64,000 bases of DNA from Bradyrhizobium sp. B124 (GCF_038967635.1 NZ_CP152413.1:8870001-8934000), one strand, 5' to 3'; shown: positions 42,999 to 54,912, counted from the stretch's first letter. Notes: generated by a model from the letters alone, not told the origin. Program-made: numbers and translations.

Positions 42999-45952
42999 AT
43001 GCCGCCGCGCCGGGAAACGCGGATCGACACCTTCTGGCCGCGCGGTTCGCGGACGGACCGCGTGTCGCCGCTCCCGTATCCGCCGATCAGCGCCTGACCG
43101 ACTGGTTCGCCGAGCTCGAGCCGGCGCAATCGGCTGCGCTCGCGGCGCTGCTGGAGCACCCGTTCGCGCGGGACATCCTGCGCGGCATTGCCGAATTCTC
43201 GCCCTATCTGTTCGAGCTCGCGCGGGCTGATGCCGCGCGGCTGATCCGGATCCTGTCGTGCGACCCGGAGTCGCATCTTGCGAACCTGATCGAGACGACC
43301 TCGCGCGACGTGCTCGCCGCCGGCAGCGAGGCCGACGTGATGGTTCTGCTTCGCCGCATGAAGGCGGAGGCTGCCCTGATGATCGCGCTGTGCGACATCG
43401 GCTGCGTCTGGCCGGTGATGCGGGTGACGGCGGCGCTGACCGACATTGCGGTGAATTCGGTGCAGTCGGCGCTGCGATATCTGTTCCTGCAGGAAATCGC
43501 CCGCGGCCGCATGACTGCCGTCGATCCCGAGCATCCGGAAGCGGGCTCCGGCCTGATCGTGCTTGCGATGGGCAAGATGGGCGCGGGCGAGCTGAACTAT
43601 TCCAGCGACATCGACCTGATCGTGTTCTTCGATCGCACGGCCACCTCGCTCGCCGAGGATATCGAGCCGCAGCCGTTCTTCGTCCGCGTCACCCAGGCGA
43701 TGGCGCGGATGCTGCAGCAGCGCTCGGGCGAGGGCTATGTGTTCCGGGTCGATCTCAGGCTGCGTCCGGACCCGGCCTCGACCCAGGTCGCGATCTCGAC
43801 CGACGCGGCCTTGCATTATTACGAGCGTGAAGGGCGTACCTGGGAACGCGCCGCGATGATCAAGGCGCGGCCCTGCGCCGGCGATCCCAAGGCCGGCGAT
43901 GCGTTGATCGCCGAGCTCGCGCCATTCGTCTGGCGCAAGCATCTGGATTTTGCGGCGCTGGCCGACGTCCACGACATGAAGCGGCAGATGCAGACCTATC
44001 GCGGCCAGAGCGAGATCTCGGTCGAGGGCCACAACGTCAAGGTCGGCCGCGGCGGCATCCGCGAGATCGAGTTCTTCGCCCAGACCCAGCAGCTGATCGC
44101 CGGCGGCCGCCATCCGGAGTTGCGGGTGCGGCCGACGCTGGAGGCGCTCAATGTCCTCGCCGAGAGCAACTGGATCACCTTTGAGGCGCGTGACGAGCTG
44201 ACCACGGCCTACGAATTCCTGCGCCGGGTCGAGCACCGGCTGCAGATGATCGCCGACGAGCAGACCCACTCGCTGCCCGAGGAGCCGGAGGCGGTCGAGC
44301 GCTTCGCGCATTTCTTCGGCTACGAGAATCGTGAGGCCTTCGCCAGGGATCTGCTCGGCCAGCTCAAGATCGTGCAGAACCATTACGGCAAGCTGTTCGA
44401 GGGCGACGATCCGACCGGGAGCGCGAAGCTGCCGGACGTCGACTACGGGGCGGGCCCCGAAGACGGTCGCCTGATCGAGCATCTCGCCAGTCTCGGCTTC
44501 AAGAAGCCGGTCATGGTCGCCGGCACCGTGCAGCAATGGATCGAGGGCGATTATCGCGCGCTGCGCGTGGAGGCGACGCGGGCGGCGTTCCTCGAATTCA
44601 TTCCCGGCCTGATCGACGGCCTCGCGGATGCCGAGGAGCCGGACGATGCGGTCGCGGCATTCGACCGTTTCCTGGGCGCGTTGCAGCGCGGCGGGCGGCT
44701 GATCTCGCTGCTCAGCCAGAACCGCGATTTCGTTGCGCTGGTGGCGCTGATCCTCGGTGCGGCGCCGCGGCTCGGCGACATGCTGGCGCGGCAGCCGCAG
44801 ATCATGGACGGTCTGGTCGATCCACGCTTCTTCGGCGCGATGCCGGACAAGAAGGAGCTGTCGGCGCGGCTCGCCGCCACGCTGCAGGACGCGTCCTCCT
44901 ATGAGGACTTCCTCGATCGTCTGAGATTGTTCGGGCAGGAGAGCCTGTTCCTGATCGGCACGCGGATCCTGTCGGGCACGGTGTCGGCGCAACACGCCAG
45001 CACGGCCTTTGCCGATGTCGCCGAAGGCATCGTGCACACCGTGCACGGTCTCGTCACCGACCAGTTCGCCGCGCAATATGGCCGGATCAAGGGGCAGGAG
45101 ACTGCGATCGTCGCGATGGGCCGACTGGGCAGCCGCGAGATGACCGCGTCCTCCGACCTCGATTTGATCCTGCTCTACGATTTCGACGGCGAGGCGCCGG
45201 ACTCCGACGGAGAGCGCTCGCTGCACGGCGCGCAGTATTTTGCCCGCTTCACCCAGCGCCTGATCAGCGCATTCACGACCCGGACCAATTACGGCGTGCT
45301 CTATGACGTCGACATGCGGCTGCGGCCGTCGGGGCGGGCCGGTCCGGTCGCCTCGCGGATCGATTCGTTTTCCGACTACCAGGAGCGCGAGGCGTGGACC
45401 TGGGAGCACATGGCGCTGACGCGTGCGCGCGTGATCTCGTCGTCGCCGCAATTCCGCGAGAGGATCGAGGCGATCATCCGCAGCGTCCTGACCCGGCCGC
45501 GCGATGAGGCATCGACCGCGGCCGACGTTGCCGACATGCGGCGCGCGATCGCGCTGGAGAAGGGCGAGGACGATGTCTGGGACCTCAAGCTTGCCGCCGG
45601 CGGGCTCGTCGACATCGATTTCATCGCGCAATATCTCCAGCTCGCGCACGCCTCAGCGAAGCCGGAGATCCTCAGCGTCTCGACGCTGCAGGTGCTCGAG
45701 CATGCCGCCAAGCTCGGCCTGCTCGGCCAGTCGGAAGCCGAGATCCTGCGCTCGGCGGCGCGGCTCTATCATGATCTGACGCAGATCCTGCGGCTGTGCG
45801 TCACCGGCAAGTTCAATCCGGAGACCGCGGGCGAGGATCTGCGGCGCGTGATGGCGCGGGCCGGCGACGCGCCGGATTTCTCCGCACTGGAAGCCCGCCT
45901 GCGCGAGACGCAAGGCGAGGTACGCCGCGTCTTCAACACGATCGTGGGATAG
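42995..45952 (+). CDS. glnE: bifunctional glutamine synthetase adenylyltransferase/deadenylylase
   Basis: A 985-residue enzyme that adenylylates glutamine synthetase when nitrogen is plentiful and removes the AMP when it is scarce. Two nucleotidyltransferase domains each have the G-[GS]-x-D-x-D core: residues ~188-210 (AMGKMGAGELNYSSDIDLIV, AMP-removing half) and ~705-730 (MGRLGSREMTASSDLDLILL, adenylylating half). Helical regulatory modules separate them. Length is full. ATG at 42995 overlaps the upstream kinase gene by four bases. Confidence 0.98.
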   Translation: MNAAAPGNADRHLLAARFADGPRVAAPVSADQRLTDWFAELEPAQSAALAALLEHPFARDILRGIAEFSPYLFELARADAARLIRILSCDPESHLANLIETTSRDVLAAGSEADVMVLLRRMKAEAALMIALCDIGCVWPVMRVTAALTDIAVNSVQSALRYLFLQEIARGRMTAVDPEHPEAGSGLIVLAMGKMGAGELNYSSDIDLIVFFDRTATSLAEDIEPQPFFVRVTQAMARMLQQRSGEGYVFRVDLRLRPDPASTQVAISTDAALHYYEREGRTWERAAMIKARPCAGDPKAGDALIAELAPFVWRKHLDFAALADVHDMKRQMQTYRGQSEISVEGHNVKVGRGGIREIEFFAQTQQLIAGGRHPELRVRPTLEALNVLAESNWITFEARDELTTAYEFLRRVEHRLQMIADEQTHSLPEEPEAVERFAHFFGYENREAFARDLLGQLKIVQNHYGKLFEGDDPTGSAKLPDVDYGAGPEDGRLIEHLASLGFKKPVMVAGTVQQWIEGDYRALRVEATRAAFLEFIPGLIDGLADAEEPDDAVAAFDRFLGALQRGGRLISLLSQNRDFVALVALILGAAPRLGDMLARQPQIMDGLVDPRFFGAMPDKKELSARLAATLQDASSYEDFLDRLRLFGQESLFLIGTRILSGTVSAQHASTAFADVAEGIVHTVHGLVTDQFAAQYGRIKGQETAIVAMGRLGSREMTASSDLDLILLYDFDGEAPDSDGERSLHGAQYFARFTQRLISAFTTRTNYGVLYDVDMRLRPSGRAGPVASRIDSFSDYQEREAWTWEHMALTRARVISSSPQFRERIEAIIRSVLTRPRDEASTAADVADMRRAIALEKGEDDVWDLKLAAGGLVDIDFIAQYLQLAHASAKPEILSVSTLQVLEHAAKLGLLGQSEAEILRSAARLYHDLTQILRLCVTGKFNPETAGEDLRRVMARAGDAPDFSALEARLRETQGEVRRVFNTIVG

Positions 45953-45964
45953 GGGTACCCGACC

Positions 45965-46084
45965 CGTCATCCTGAGGTGCGAGCGAAGCGAGCCTCGAAG
46001 GATGCACGGCCCCCGTAGATTCACGCGGAAGGAGCAGGGCCGTCGACCCTTCGAGACGCCGCTGCGCGGCTCCTCAGGGTGACG
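45965..46084. repeat. 120-bp inverted intergenic repeat
   Basis: CGTCATCCTGAGG at the left and CCTCAGGGTGACG at the right are inverted ends; CCTCGAAGGATGC and GACCCTTCGAGACG are nested arms. This composite palindrome type is frequent between Bradyrhizobium genes. It sits between convergent glnE and fdsD and may end both transcripts. Confidence 0.75.
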
Positions 46085-46110
46085 GTGATAGAGCTGGGTG
46101 CAGCCCCTCG

Positions 46111-46332
46111 CTACGCCTGCTGCTTCAGCTTCTGCAGGGCATCGCGGACGTCGGGGTCGAGGCCGGCGCCGCCGGTGTCGAGATGGGCGAAGATCTGCTT
46201 GCGCATCCTGGGGTCCCAGAACTTCCAGATGTGCTCGGAAATGCCCTGCACCGCGCGGTCGTGTCCCTGGCTGTGGAAGAACTTTCCGATCTGGTTCGCC
46301 ATATAGACCAGTTTGTCAGGCGACGACGACAT
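46111..46332 (-). CDS. fdsD: formate dehydrogenase delta subunit
   Basis: A 73-residue cytoplasmic protein, MSSSPDKLVYMANQIGKFFH with HIWKFWDPRMRKQIFAHLD, matching the FdsD/FdhD-delta family of NAD-dependent formate dehydrogenases. It is needed for assembly or stability of the complex. ATG at 46332 overlaps the end of fdhD by 17 bases. It is the last gene of the operon. Confidence 0.93.
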   Translation of the reverse strand: MSSSPDKLVYMANQIGKFFHSQGHDRAVQGISEHIWKFWDPRMRKQIFAHLDTGGAGLDPDVRDALQKLKQQA

Positions 46333-47152
46333 AAGCGGACTCCTTGCCGGGCACCGCGCCTGTGACGCGTTCCGGATGCGTAAAGATTTCAAATCCGTCG
46401 GCGCGCGCGATCGCGGCAAGCGTGATGCCGGCGGCGTCCGCCATCCGCACCGCAAGCGCGGTCGGGGCCGACACCGCAGCAATCAGCGGCGCGCCGATCG
46501 CGGCGGTCTTCTGCACCATTTCGACCGAGACGCGGCTGGTCACCAGCACGATGCCGTCACTTGCGGCGACCTTGTCGCGGGCCAGCGCGCCGGCGAGCTT
46601 GTCGAGCGCATTGTGGCGGCCGACATCTTCGCGCAGCGCGACGATGCCGCGCGTGGCGGTCCAGAACGCGGCGGCGTGCACCGCGCGGGTCTGGTGGTTG
46701 ATCTCCTGCAGCGGCGCGACCGCCGCCACCGCTGTCATGATCTCGCGCGGTGCGAAGACGCGGCCCGCGGGCACCACCGCGGCCGGCCGGACCGCCTCGC
46801 TGATGGAATCAAGACCGCACAGGCCGCAGCCGGTCGGGCCGGCGATGTTGCGCCGCCGCTCGGCGATCCGCGCGGCCTTGTCGGGCTTGAGCCACATCCG
46901 AAGCTCGATGCCGTCATCGAGCTCGACGATGTCGAGGGTCTCGATCTCGTCGGCTGATTGCACGATGCCTTCGCTCAGGCTGAAGCCGACCGCGAAGTCG
47001 CCGAGGTCCTCGGGCGAGCCCATCATCACGGCGTAGGTGCCGCCATTATAGGTCAGCGCCAGCGGCGTCTCTTCCGGGATCAGGCGCGCGCCCTCGCTGA
47101 AGACGCCGTCGCGCCAGACCTTCCGTATCGCCTTGTGGACCGGTTCGCGCAT
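46316..47152 (-). CDS. fdhD: formate dehydrogenase accessory sulfurtransferase
   Basis: A 278-residue protein that transfers sulfur to the molybdenum cofactor of formate dehydrogenase. The Cys-rich loop GPTGCGLCGLDSI carries the C-x-x-C, EDVGRHNALDKL is the family signature, and the N-terminal TYNGGTYAVMMGSPEDLGDF is typical. It begins two bases before the end region of fdsA, in the same operon. Confidence 0.95.
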   Translation of the reverse strand: MREPVHKAIRKVWRDGVFSEGARLIPEETPLALTYNGGTYAVMMGSPEDLGDFAVGFSLSEGIVQSADEIETLDIVELDDGIELRMWLKPDKAARIAERRRNIAGPTGCGLCGLDSISEAVRPAAVVPAGRVFAPREIMTAVAAVAPLQEINHQTRAVHAAAFWTATRGIVALREDVGRHNALDKLAGALARDKVAASDGIVLVTSRVSVEMVQKTAAIGAPLIAAVSAPTALAVRMADAAGITLAAIARADGFEIFTHPERVTGAVPGKESAYVVVA

Positions 47153-47154
47153 CG

Positions 47155-50031
47155 CTACTCCGCGGCTTCCACCACCGGCGCGATGCGCCGGGAGTTGCGC
47201 GCCTGCTCGTCATAGGCCTTCTGCCAGTCGGACGGACCGTTCGACGGCGAGATCTGCACGGCGGTGACCTTGTACTCCGGACAGTTGGTCGCCCAGTCCG
47301 AGAAGTCGGTCGTGATGACGTTGGCCTGGGTGTCCGGGTGATGGAACGTGGTGTAGACCACGCCCGGTGCGACGCGGTCGGTGATCAGCGCGCGCAGCGT
47401 GGTCTCGCCGGCACGGCTCGCCAGCCGTACCCAGTCGCCGTCGCGCACGCCGCGCTGCTCGGCATCGTGCGGATGGATTTCGAGCCGGTCCTCGGCGTGC
47501 CACACCACGTTCTCGGTGCGGCGGGTCTGCGCGCCGACATTGTACTGGCTGAGGATGCGGCCGGTGGTGAGCAGCAGCGGGTAGCGTGGGCCGGTGCGCT
47601 CGTCGGTCGCGATATATTCGGTGATGATGAACTTGCCCTTGCCGCGCACGAAGCCGCCGATATGCATCACGGGCGTGCCTTCCGGCGCCTTCTCGTTGCA
47701 AGGCCACTGCACCGAGCCGAGTTCATCGAGTCTGGCATAGGAGACGCCGGTGAAGGTCGGCGTCAACGCGGCGATCTCGTCCATGATCTCAGACGGATGG
47801 CTGTAGTTCATCTCGTAGCCCATCGCCTTGCCAAGCATGATCGTCACTTCCCAGTCGGCATAGCCGTTGAGCGGCGTCATCACCTTGCGGACGCGCTGGA
47901 TGCGCCGCTCGGCGTTGGTGAAGGTACCGTCTTTCTCGAGGAAGGTCGAGCCGGGCAGGAAGACGTGGGCGTAGTTCGCGGTCTCGTTCAGGAAGAGATC
48001 GTGGACGATGACGCATTCCATCGCCGACAGCGCCGCCACCACATGCTTGGTGTTCGGGTCGGATTGCAGGATGTCCTCACCCTGCACATAGAGCCCCATG
48101 AAGGTGCCTTCGATCGCGGCGTCGAACATGTTGGGGATGCGCAGGCCCGGCTCCTTGTTGAGCTTGACGTTCCACATCGCCTCGAACTGCTCGCGCACCG
48201 CATCGCCGGAGATGTGGCGATAGCCGGGCAGCTCGTGCGGGAACGAGCCCATGTCGCAGGAGCCCTGCACGTTGTTCTGGCCGCGCAGCGGGTTCACACC
48301 GACGCCGGGCCGGCCGATATTGCCGGTCACCATCGCGAGGTTGGCGATCGCGATCACGGTGGTCGAGCCCTGGCTGTGTTCGGTGACGCCGAGCCCGTAA
48401 TAGATCGCGCCGTTGCCGCCGGTAGCGTAGATGCGCGCCGCCTCGCGCAGAGCCTTGGGATCGACGCCGGTCATGATCGCGGTCGCTTCGGGGCTGTATT
48501 TCTCCTGGGCGACGAAGGCGGCCCATTCCTCGAACTCGCTCCAGTCGCAGCGTTCGCGCACGAAGCTCTCGTTGACGAGCCCTTCGGTGACGATGACGTG
48601 GGCGAGCGCCGTGACCACCGCGACGTTCGTGCCGGGCATCAGCGGCAGATGCAACGCCTTTACATGCGGTGATTCCACCATCTCGGTGCGGCGCGGATCG
48701 AGCACGATCAGCTTGGCGCCCTGGCGCAGCCGCTTCTTCAGCCGCGAGGCGAACACCGGGTGAGCCGAGGCCGGGTTGGCGCCGATGATCATCACGACGT
48801 CGGTGTCTTCAACCGAATCGAAATCCTGGGTGCCGGCCGAGGTGCCGAAGGTCTGCGACAGGCCGTAGCCGGTCGGCGAATGGCAGACGCGGGCACAGGT
48901 GTCGACATTGTTGTTGCCGAATCCGCCGCGGATCAGCTTCTGCACAAGGTAGGTCTCTTCGTTGGTGCAGCGCGAGGAGGTGATGCCGCCGACCGCGTCG
49001 CGGCCGTATTTCTGTTGAATGCCCTTGAACTTGGCGGCGGCGAAATTCAGCGCCTCGTCCCACGACACCTCCTGCCAGGGATCCTCGATCCGCTCGCGGA
49101 TCATCGGCTTCAGGATGCGCTCCTTGTGGGTGGTGTAGCCCCAGGCGAAGCGGCCCTTGACACAGGAATGGCCGCGGTTGGCCTTGCCGTCCTTCCACGG
49201 CACCATGCGCACCACTTCCTCGCCACGCATCTCGGCCTTGAACGCGCAGCCGACGCCGCAATAGGCGCAGGTAGTGACGACCGAATGTTCGGGCTGGCCG
49301 ATCTCGATCACGGATTTTTCGGTCAGCGTCGCGGTCGGGCAGGCCTGTACGCAGGCGCCGCAGGACACGCATTCGGAGCCGAGGAAGCTCTCGCTCATGC
49401 CGGGCGAGACGCGGCTGTCGAAGCCGCGGCCGGAGATCGTCAGCGCGAAGGTGCCTTGCACTTCCTCGCAGGCGCGGACACAGCGCGAGCAGACGATGCA
49501 CTTGGAGGGATCGTAGGTGAAATACGGATTGGATTCGTCCTTCGGCATCCAGTTGTCGTTTTCGCAGCCGTGCGATTTGGCGAAGACGTGGTTCTCGCCT
49601 TCATAGCCGTAACGCACGTCGCGCAGGCCGACGGCGCCTGCCATGTCCTGCAATTCGCAATCGCCGTTCGCCGCACAGGTCAGGCAGTCCAGCGGATGGT
49701 CGGAGATGTAGAGCTCCATCACGCCCTTGCGCAGCTTCTTCAGCCGATCGCTCTGGGTGTGTACGACGAGGCCCGGCATCACCGGCGTGGTGCAGGAGGC
49801 CGGCGTGCCGGCGCGGCCCTCGATCTCGACCAGGCAGAGCCGGCAGGAGCCGAAGGCGTCGACCATATCGGTCGCGCAGAGCTTTGGAATCTGCGTGCCG
49901 GCTTCCATCGCCGCGCGCATGATCGAGGTGCCCTCGGGCACCGTGATCTGATTGCCGTCGATGGTCAGCGTGACCATCGCCTCGGATTTGGATTTTGGCG
50001 TGCCGAAATCGATTTCCTGGATCAGCGACAT
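47155..50031 (-). CDS. fdsA: NAD-dependent formate dehydrogenase alpha subunit
   Basis: A 958-residue molybdopterin oxidoreductase that oxidises formate to CO2. The N-terminal ~240 residues carry NuoG-like iron-sulfur sites: a [2Fe-2S] region (CATDMVDAFGSCRLCLVE), then SKCIVCSRCVRACEE and CVSCGACVQACPTATLTE clusters. The catalytic part begins CAYCGVGCAF ([4Fe-4S]) and has TCARVCHSPTGYGL, whose Cys ligates Mo (Cys, not selenocysteine). The C-terminal molybdopterin dinucleotide domain is complete. ATG at 50031 has GGAG six bases upstream. It lies 13 bases after fdsB. Confidence 0.97.
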   Translation of the reverse strand: MSLIQEIDFGTPKSKSEAMVTLTIDGNQITVPEGTSIMRAAMEAGTQIPKLCATDMVDAFGSCRLCLVEIEGRAGTPASCTTPVMPGLVVHTQSDRLKKLRKGVMELYISDHPLDCLTCAANGDCELQDMAGAVGLRDVRYGYEGENHVFAKSHGCENDNWMPKDESNPYFTYDPSKCIVCSRCVRACEEVQGTFALTISGRGFDSRVSPGMSESFLGSECVSCGACVQACPTATLTEKSVIEIGQPEHSVVTTCAYCGVGCAFKAEMRGEEVVRMVPWKDGKANRGHSCVKGRFAWGYTTHKERILKPMIRERIEDPWQEVSWDEALNFAAAKFKGIQQKYGRDAVGGITSSRCTNEETYLVQKLIRGGFGNNNVDTCARVCHSPTGYGLSQTFGTSAGTQDFDSVEDTDVVMIIGANPASAHPVFASRLKKRLRQGAKLIVLDPRRTEMVESPHVKALHLPLMPGTNVAVVTALAHVIVTEGLVNESFVRERCDWSEFEEWAAFVAQEKYSPEATAIMTGVDPKALREAARIYATGGNGAIYYGLGVTEHSQGSTTVIAIANLAMVTGNIGRPGVGVNPLRGQNNVQGSCDMGSFPHELPGYRHISGDAVREQFEAMWNVKLNKEPGLRIPNMFDAAIEGTFMGLYVQGEDILQSDPNTKHVVAALSAMECVIVHDLFLNETANYAHVFLPGSTFLEKDGTFTNAERRIQRVRKVMTPLNGYADWEVTIMLGKAMGYEMNYSHPSEIMDEIAALTPTFTGVSYARLDELGSVQWPCNEKAPEGTPVMHIGGFVRGKGKFIITEYIATDERTGPRYPLLLTTGRILSQYNVGAQTRRTENVVWHAEDRLEIHPHDAEQRGVRDGDWVRLASRAGETTLRALITDRVAPGVVYTTFHHPDTQANVITTDFSDWATNCPEYKVTAVQISPSNGPSDWQKAYDEQARNSRRIAPVVEAAE

Positions 50032-50044
50032 CGTGATCTCCTTG

Positions 50045-51609
<1,565 letters not shown>

Positions 51610-51613
<4 letters not shown>

Positions 51614-52086
51614 CGCTGTGCCTCCGCGACCAGCGCGTCGATGCGCGCTTCATCGAGGCGGCCGACCAGCCGGCCATCCAGCATCGCCGAGGGTGCGGTG
51701 GCGCAGAGCCCGAGGCAGTAGATCGGCTCCAGCGTCACCCGCTCATCCGCCGTGGTATTGCCTAAGGATACGCCGAGCTTTGCCTCCGCGCGCGCCGCAA
51801 GCCGATCGCCGCCGGCGGCCTGGCAGGCCTCGGCGCGGCAGAGCTTGAGGACGTGGCGTCCGGCAGGTCGCTTCCGGAAGTCGTGGTAGAAGGTGAACAC
51901 GCCGTGCACCTCGGCGCGGGACAGATTGAGCGCCTCCGCCACCATCGGGATCGCGGGCTCCGGCACGTAGCCGAAGGCTTCCTGCAGCGCGTGCAGGATC
52001 ACCAGCGTGGCGCCTTCAGGCCCGGCATGCTCGGCGATGATCTCCGCGCCGCGCGCCTTGTCCCAAGGTTCGTATCCCACCGTCAT
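51610..52086 (-). CDS. fdsG: NAD-dependent formate dehydrogenase gamma subunit
   Basis: A 158-residue NuoE-like protein with a thioredoxin-fold [2Fe-2S] site: CRAEACQAAGG and CLGLCATAPS give the C-x4-C / C-x3-C ligands. It is the first gene of fdsGBA-fdhD-fdsD. The divergent LysR gene starts 256 bases away. Confidence 0.96.
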
Positions 52087-52342
52087 CAGCGCTTCTCACG
52101 ATCAGTTTTTTGCTTTGCACATGAGAATTGGAATCCTTCGAAACATCAATAAAGCTGTCTCATGCGGCGATTGCGAAACGCGATTAATAGCGTTGCCGAA
52201 TGGGTCGATCCGGGATCGCAATAATGTTCTGGAATCACGGACTTCCGGGACGCTTTGGATTTCGGGATCGCACCCCGATCGTGCTACCTATGGACACGTC
52301 GGGCTGCCATCTGGGGCGCCGTTTTCCGAAGGGGTTTGAACC
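52087..52342. promoter_or_regulatory. fdsG / LysR divergent control region
   Basis: A 256-base gap. ATTGCGAAACGCGAT at 52170-52184 is a near-perfect inverted repeat with the T-N11-A form favoured by LysR proteins and is the best candidate operator; AT-rich TCAGTTTTTTGCTTTGCACA lies near fdsG. Confidence 0.5.
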
Positions 52343-53239
52343 TTGATCGACAAGCTGGAACTTCTGCTGGCGCTGGCCAAGGAACGGCATTTCGGCCGGG
52401 CTGCGGAGGCCTGCGGGGTCACCCAGCCGACCATGTCGACCAGTCTCAAGCAGCTCGAGGAAATCCTCGGCGTCATGCTGGTGCAGCGCGGATCGCGCTT
52501 CCAGGGTTTCACGCCGGAGGGCGAACGGACGCTGGACTGGGCGCGGCGCATCGTCGGCGATGCGCGGGCGATGAAGCAGGAGATCAACAGCCTCAAGGAC
52601 AAGCTGTCGGGCGAGATCCGGATCGCGGCGATCCCGACCGCGCTCGGCATGGTGGCCTCGCTCACCACGCCGTACCGGGCGCGCCATCCCGACGTGCGGT
52701 TTCGCATCCAGTCGTGCACGTCCGCCGACGTGCTCGGCCTGCTCGAAAATCTCGAGGTCGATGCCGGGCTGACCTACATCGAGAACGAGCCGATCGGCAA
52801 GGTCCGCACCATCCCGCTCTACAACGAGAGCTATCGTCTGCTGACAGCGCCGGATGCGATGTTCGGCGACCGCAAGCAGGTGACGTGGAAGGAAGTCGGT
52901 ACCGTGCCGCTGTGCCTGCTGACGCCCGACATGCAGAACCGCCGCATCATCGATCGCGCGCTGACTTCGGTCGGTGCGGAGGCGACACCGTCGCTGACGT
53001 CGAATTCCCTGCTCGTGCTCTACACCCATGTGAAGACCGGACGCTGGGCCAGCGTGATGCCGGCCAAGCTCGCCGAGACGCTCGGCCTTGCCGATGCCGT
53101 GCGCAGCATTCCGATCGTCGATCCGGTTGTCGACTACAGCATCGGCCTCGTGATCCCGCAGCGTGATCCAATGACGCCGCTGATCGCAGCCCTGGTGCAG
53201 GTCGCGCGCGAGGTCGCGCCGAAGCTGGAGAGCGCGTAG
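52343..53239 (+). CDS. LysR-family regulator of the fds operon
   Basis: A 298-residue regulator. Residues ~3-62 form the winged helix (LELLLALAKERHFGRAAEAC, TQPTMSTSLKQLEEILGVML); the rest is the two-lobed effector domain. TTG at 52343 has AAGGGG eight bases upstream and starts the conserved fold exactly. Divergence from fdsG indicates it controls the formate dehydrogenase genes, as LysR-type FdsR does in other bacteria; formate as effector is inference. Confidence 0.92.
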   Translation: MIDKLELLLALAKERHFGRAAEACGVTQPTMSTSLKQLEEILGVMLVQRGSRFQGFTPEGERTLDWARRIVGDARAMKQEINSLKDKLSGEIRIAAIPTALGMVASLTTPYRARHPDVRFRIQSCTSADVLGLLENLEVDAGLTYIENEPIGKVRTIPLYNESYRLLTAPDAMFGDRKQVTWKEVGTVPLCLLTPDMQNRRIIDRALTSVGAEATPSLTSNSLLVLYTHVKTGRWASVMPAKLAETLGLADAVRSIPIVDPVVDYSIGLVIPQRDPMTPLIAALVQVAREVAPKLESA

Positions 53240-53397
53240 CGCCGGGCAATCGAGGCGCTTCCAAGACGGTTCCCATTCCGACGACCGCCGGCCTAGCCCC
53301 GGGGCGAAGCAATTGTCCTGCGCGCATGGCAACCTTGGAACTCAGCGACGGCTGAGCGGTTTCATTGCGACGTCCCGGTCAGCGAGCAGGAGCTGCT

Positions 53398-54912
53398 TTG
53401 AATCGTCGCCAGTTACTCCACGGATCGGCCATGTTGCCGGCACTCATGCTTTTGCCGCAGCGGGAGGCCGCTGCGGCGGGCAACACGGCTGATGCACCCT
53501 TCAACCCGTCGATGGTGAGGGAGCTCGCCCGCAATCTCGCCGGCAAGTCGTTCGAGGCGCCGGACGAGAAGTTGCCGAATGGCCTGACGGACCTGAACTA
53601 CGATCAGTACCGCTCGATCCGCTTCGTGCCGGAGCGCGCGCTGTGGCGCGGCGCGAGGCTGCCGTTCGAGGCGCAGTTCTTCCACCGCGGCTTCTTCTAC
53701 AAGAACAAGGTCAAGATCTTCGAGGTCGCGGACGGCAAGGTCAGCGAAGTCAGCTACAGCAAGGACATGTTCTCGTTCGGTGAGACCGTGCCTGCCTTCA
53801 CCGAGACCGATCTCGGCTTCGCCGGATTTCGGATCCACGCGCCGATCAACAAGCCTGACTATTACGACGAGGTCTGCGTCTTCCTCGGAGCGAGCTATTT
53901 CCGCGCCGTCGCCAAGGATGAGACCTATGGCCTGTCGGCGCGTGGCCTGTCGATCGATACCGGCGAGGCGAAGGGCGAGGAGTTTCCGTTCTTCAAGGCG
54001 TTCTGGCTCGAGCGCCCGGTGCCCAACGCGACATCCCTCGTGATTCACGCGTTGCTCGACAGCAAGAGCTGCGCGGCGAGCTATCGCTTCACGATCAGGC
54101 CGGGGAAGACCACGGTGTTCGATGTCGAGGCATCGCTCTATCCGCGCGCCGATCTCGAGCACGCCGGCGTTGCGCCGATGACCAGCATGTTCTTCTTCGG
54201 GCCGAACGATCGCAACGAGGTCGATGACTTCAGACCGTCGGTGCACGATTCCGACGGGCTCGCGATCTACAACGGCAGGGGCGAGAGCCTGTGGCGTCCG
54301 CTGAGCAATCCGCGCGACCTCCAGATCAGCACGTTCCAGGACATCAATCCGCACGGCTTCGGGCTGATGCAGCGGGAGAAGAATTTCTTCGCCTATCAGG
54401 ACATCGAGTCGAGCTTCGAGAAGCGCCCGAGCCTGTGGGTCGAGCCGATCGGCGATTGGGGCGAGGGCGCGGTCATCCTGTTCGAGATTCCGACCAAGGA
54501 GGAGATCCACGACAACATTGCCGCGTTCTGGCGGCCGAAGGCGCCGCTCAAGGCCAAGAGCGAGACCAATCTCACCTATCGCCTGCATTGGGGATCTGAC
54601 GCGCCGAAGCCGCATTCGCTGGCGCGCTTCACGCGCACTGGCATCGGCGCGCATGGTGAGAACAGCAAGCTGTTCGTGCTCGATCTGTTCGGCGACAATC
54701 TGAAGGGTGTCGATCCCAAGAGCATCAAGGGCGTCGTATCGGCCGAGAAGGCCGAGATCACGAACATCGTTACGCAGCCGAACCCGAACACCGGCGGATG
54801 GCGGCTGAGCTTCCAGTGCGCCGTCAAGAAGGATCCGATCGAGCTGCGCGCCCATCTGGCGCAGGATGACAAGCCGCTTTCGGAGGTCTGGGTCTATCGA
54901 TGGGCGCCATAG
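53398..54912 (+). CDS. opgG: periplasmic glucan biosynthesis protein OpgG/OpgD
   Basis: A 504-residue periplasmic protein of the MdoG/MdoD family, required to shape osmoregulated periplasmic glucans. A Tat-type start (NRRQLLHGSAMLPALMLLP, then AAAA) points to OpgD-like twin-arginine export. Conserved features: NLAGKSFEAPDEKLPNGLTD-like opening, YRSIRFVPERALW, FFGPNDRNEVDDFRPSVHDS with DGLAIYNGRGE, and HWGSDAPKPHSLARF. TTG at 53398 has AGGAG five bases upstream and is a better start than the one at 53365. It overlaps opgH by 13 bases. Confidence 0.95.
   Translation: MNRRQLLHGSAMLPALMLLPQREAAAAGNTADAPFNPSMVRELARNLAGKSFEAPDEKLPNGLTDLNYDQYRSIRFVPERALWRGARLPFEAQFFHRGFFYKNKVKIFEVADGKVSEVSYSKDMFSFGETVPAFTETDLGFAGFRIHAPINKPDYYDEVCVFLGASYFRAVAKDETYGLSARGLSIDTGEAKGEEFPFFKAFWLERPVPNATSLVIHALLDSKSCAASYRFTIRPGKTTVFDVEASLYPRADLEHAGVAPMTSMFFFGPNDRNEVDDFRPSVHDSDGLAIYNGRGESLWRPLSNPRDLQISTFQDINPHGFGLMQREKNFFAYQDIESSFEKRPSLWVEPIGDWGEGAVILFEIPTKEEIHDNIAAFWRPKAPLKAKSETNLTYRLHWGSDAPKPHSLARFTRTGIGAHGENSKLFVLDLFGDNLKGVDPKSIKGVVSAEKAEITNIVTQPNPNTGGWRLSFQCAVKKDPIELRAHLAQDDKPLSEVWVYRWAP

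Noticed and set aside
42965..45649. An 894-codon minus-strand frame across glnE
   Set aside because: Antisense shadow; glnE has both catalytic domains in the other strand.
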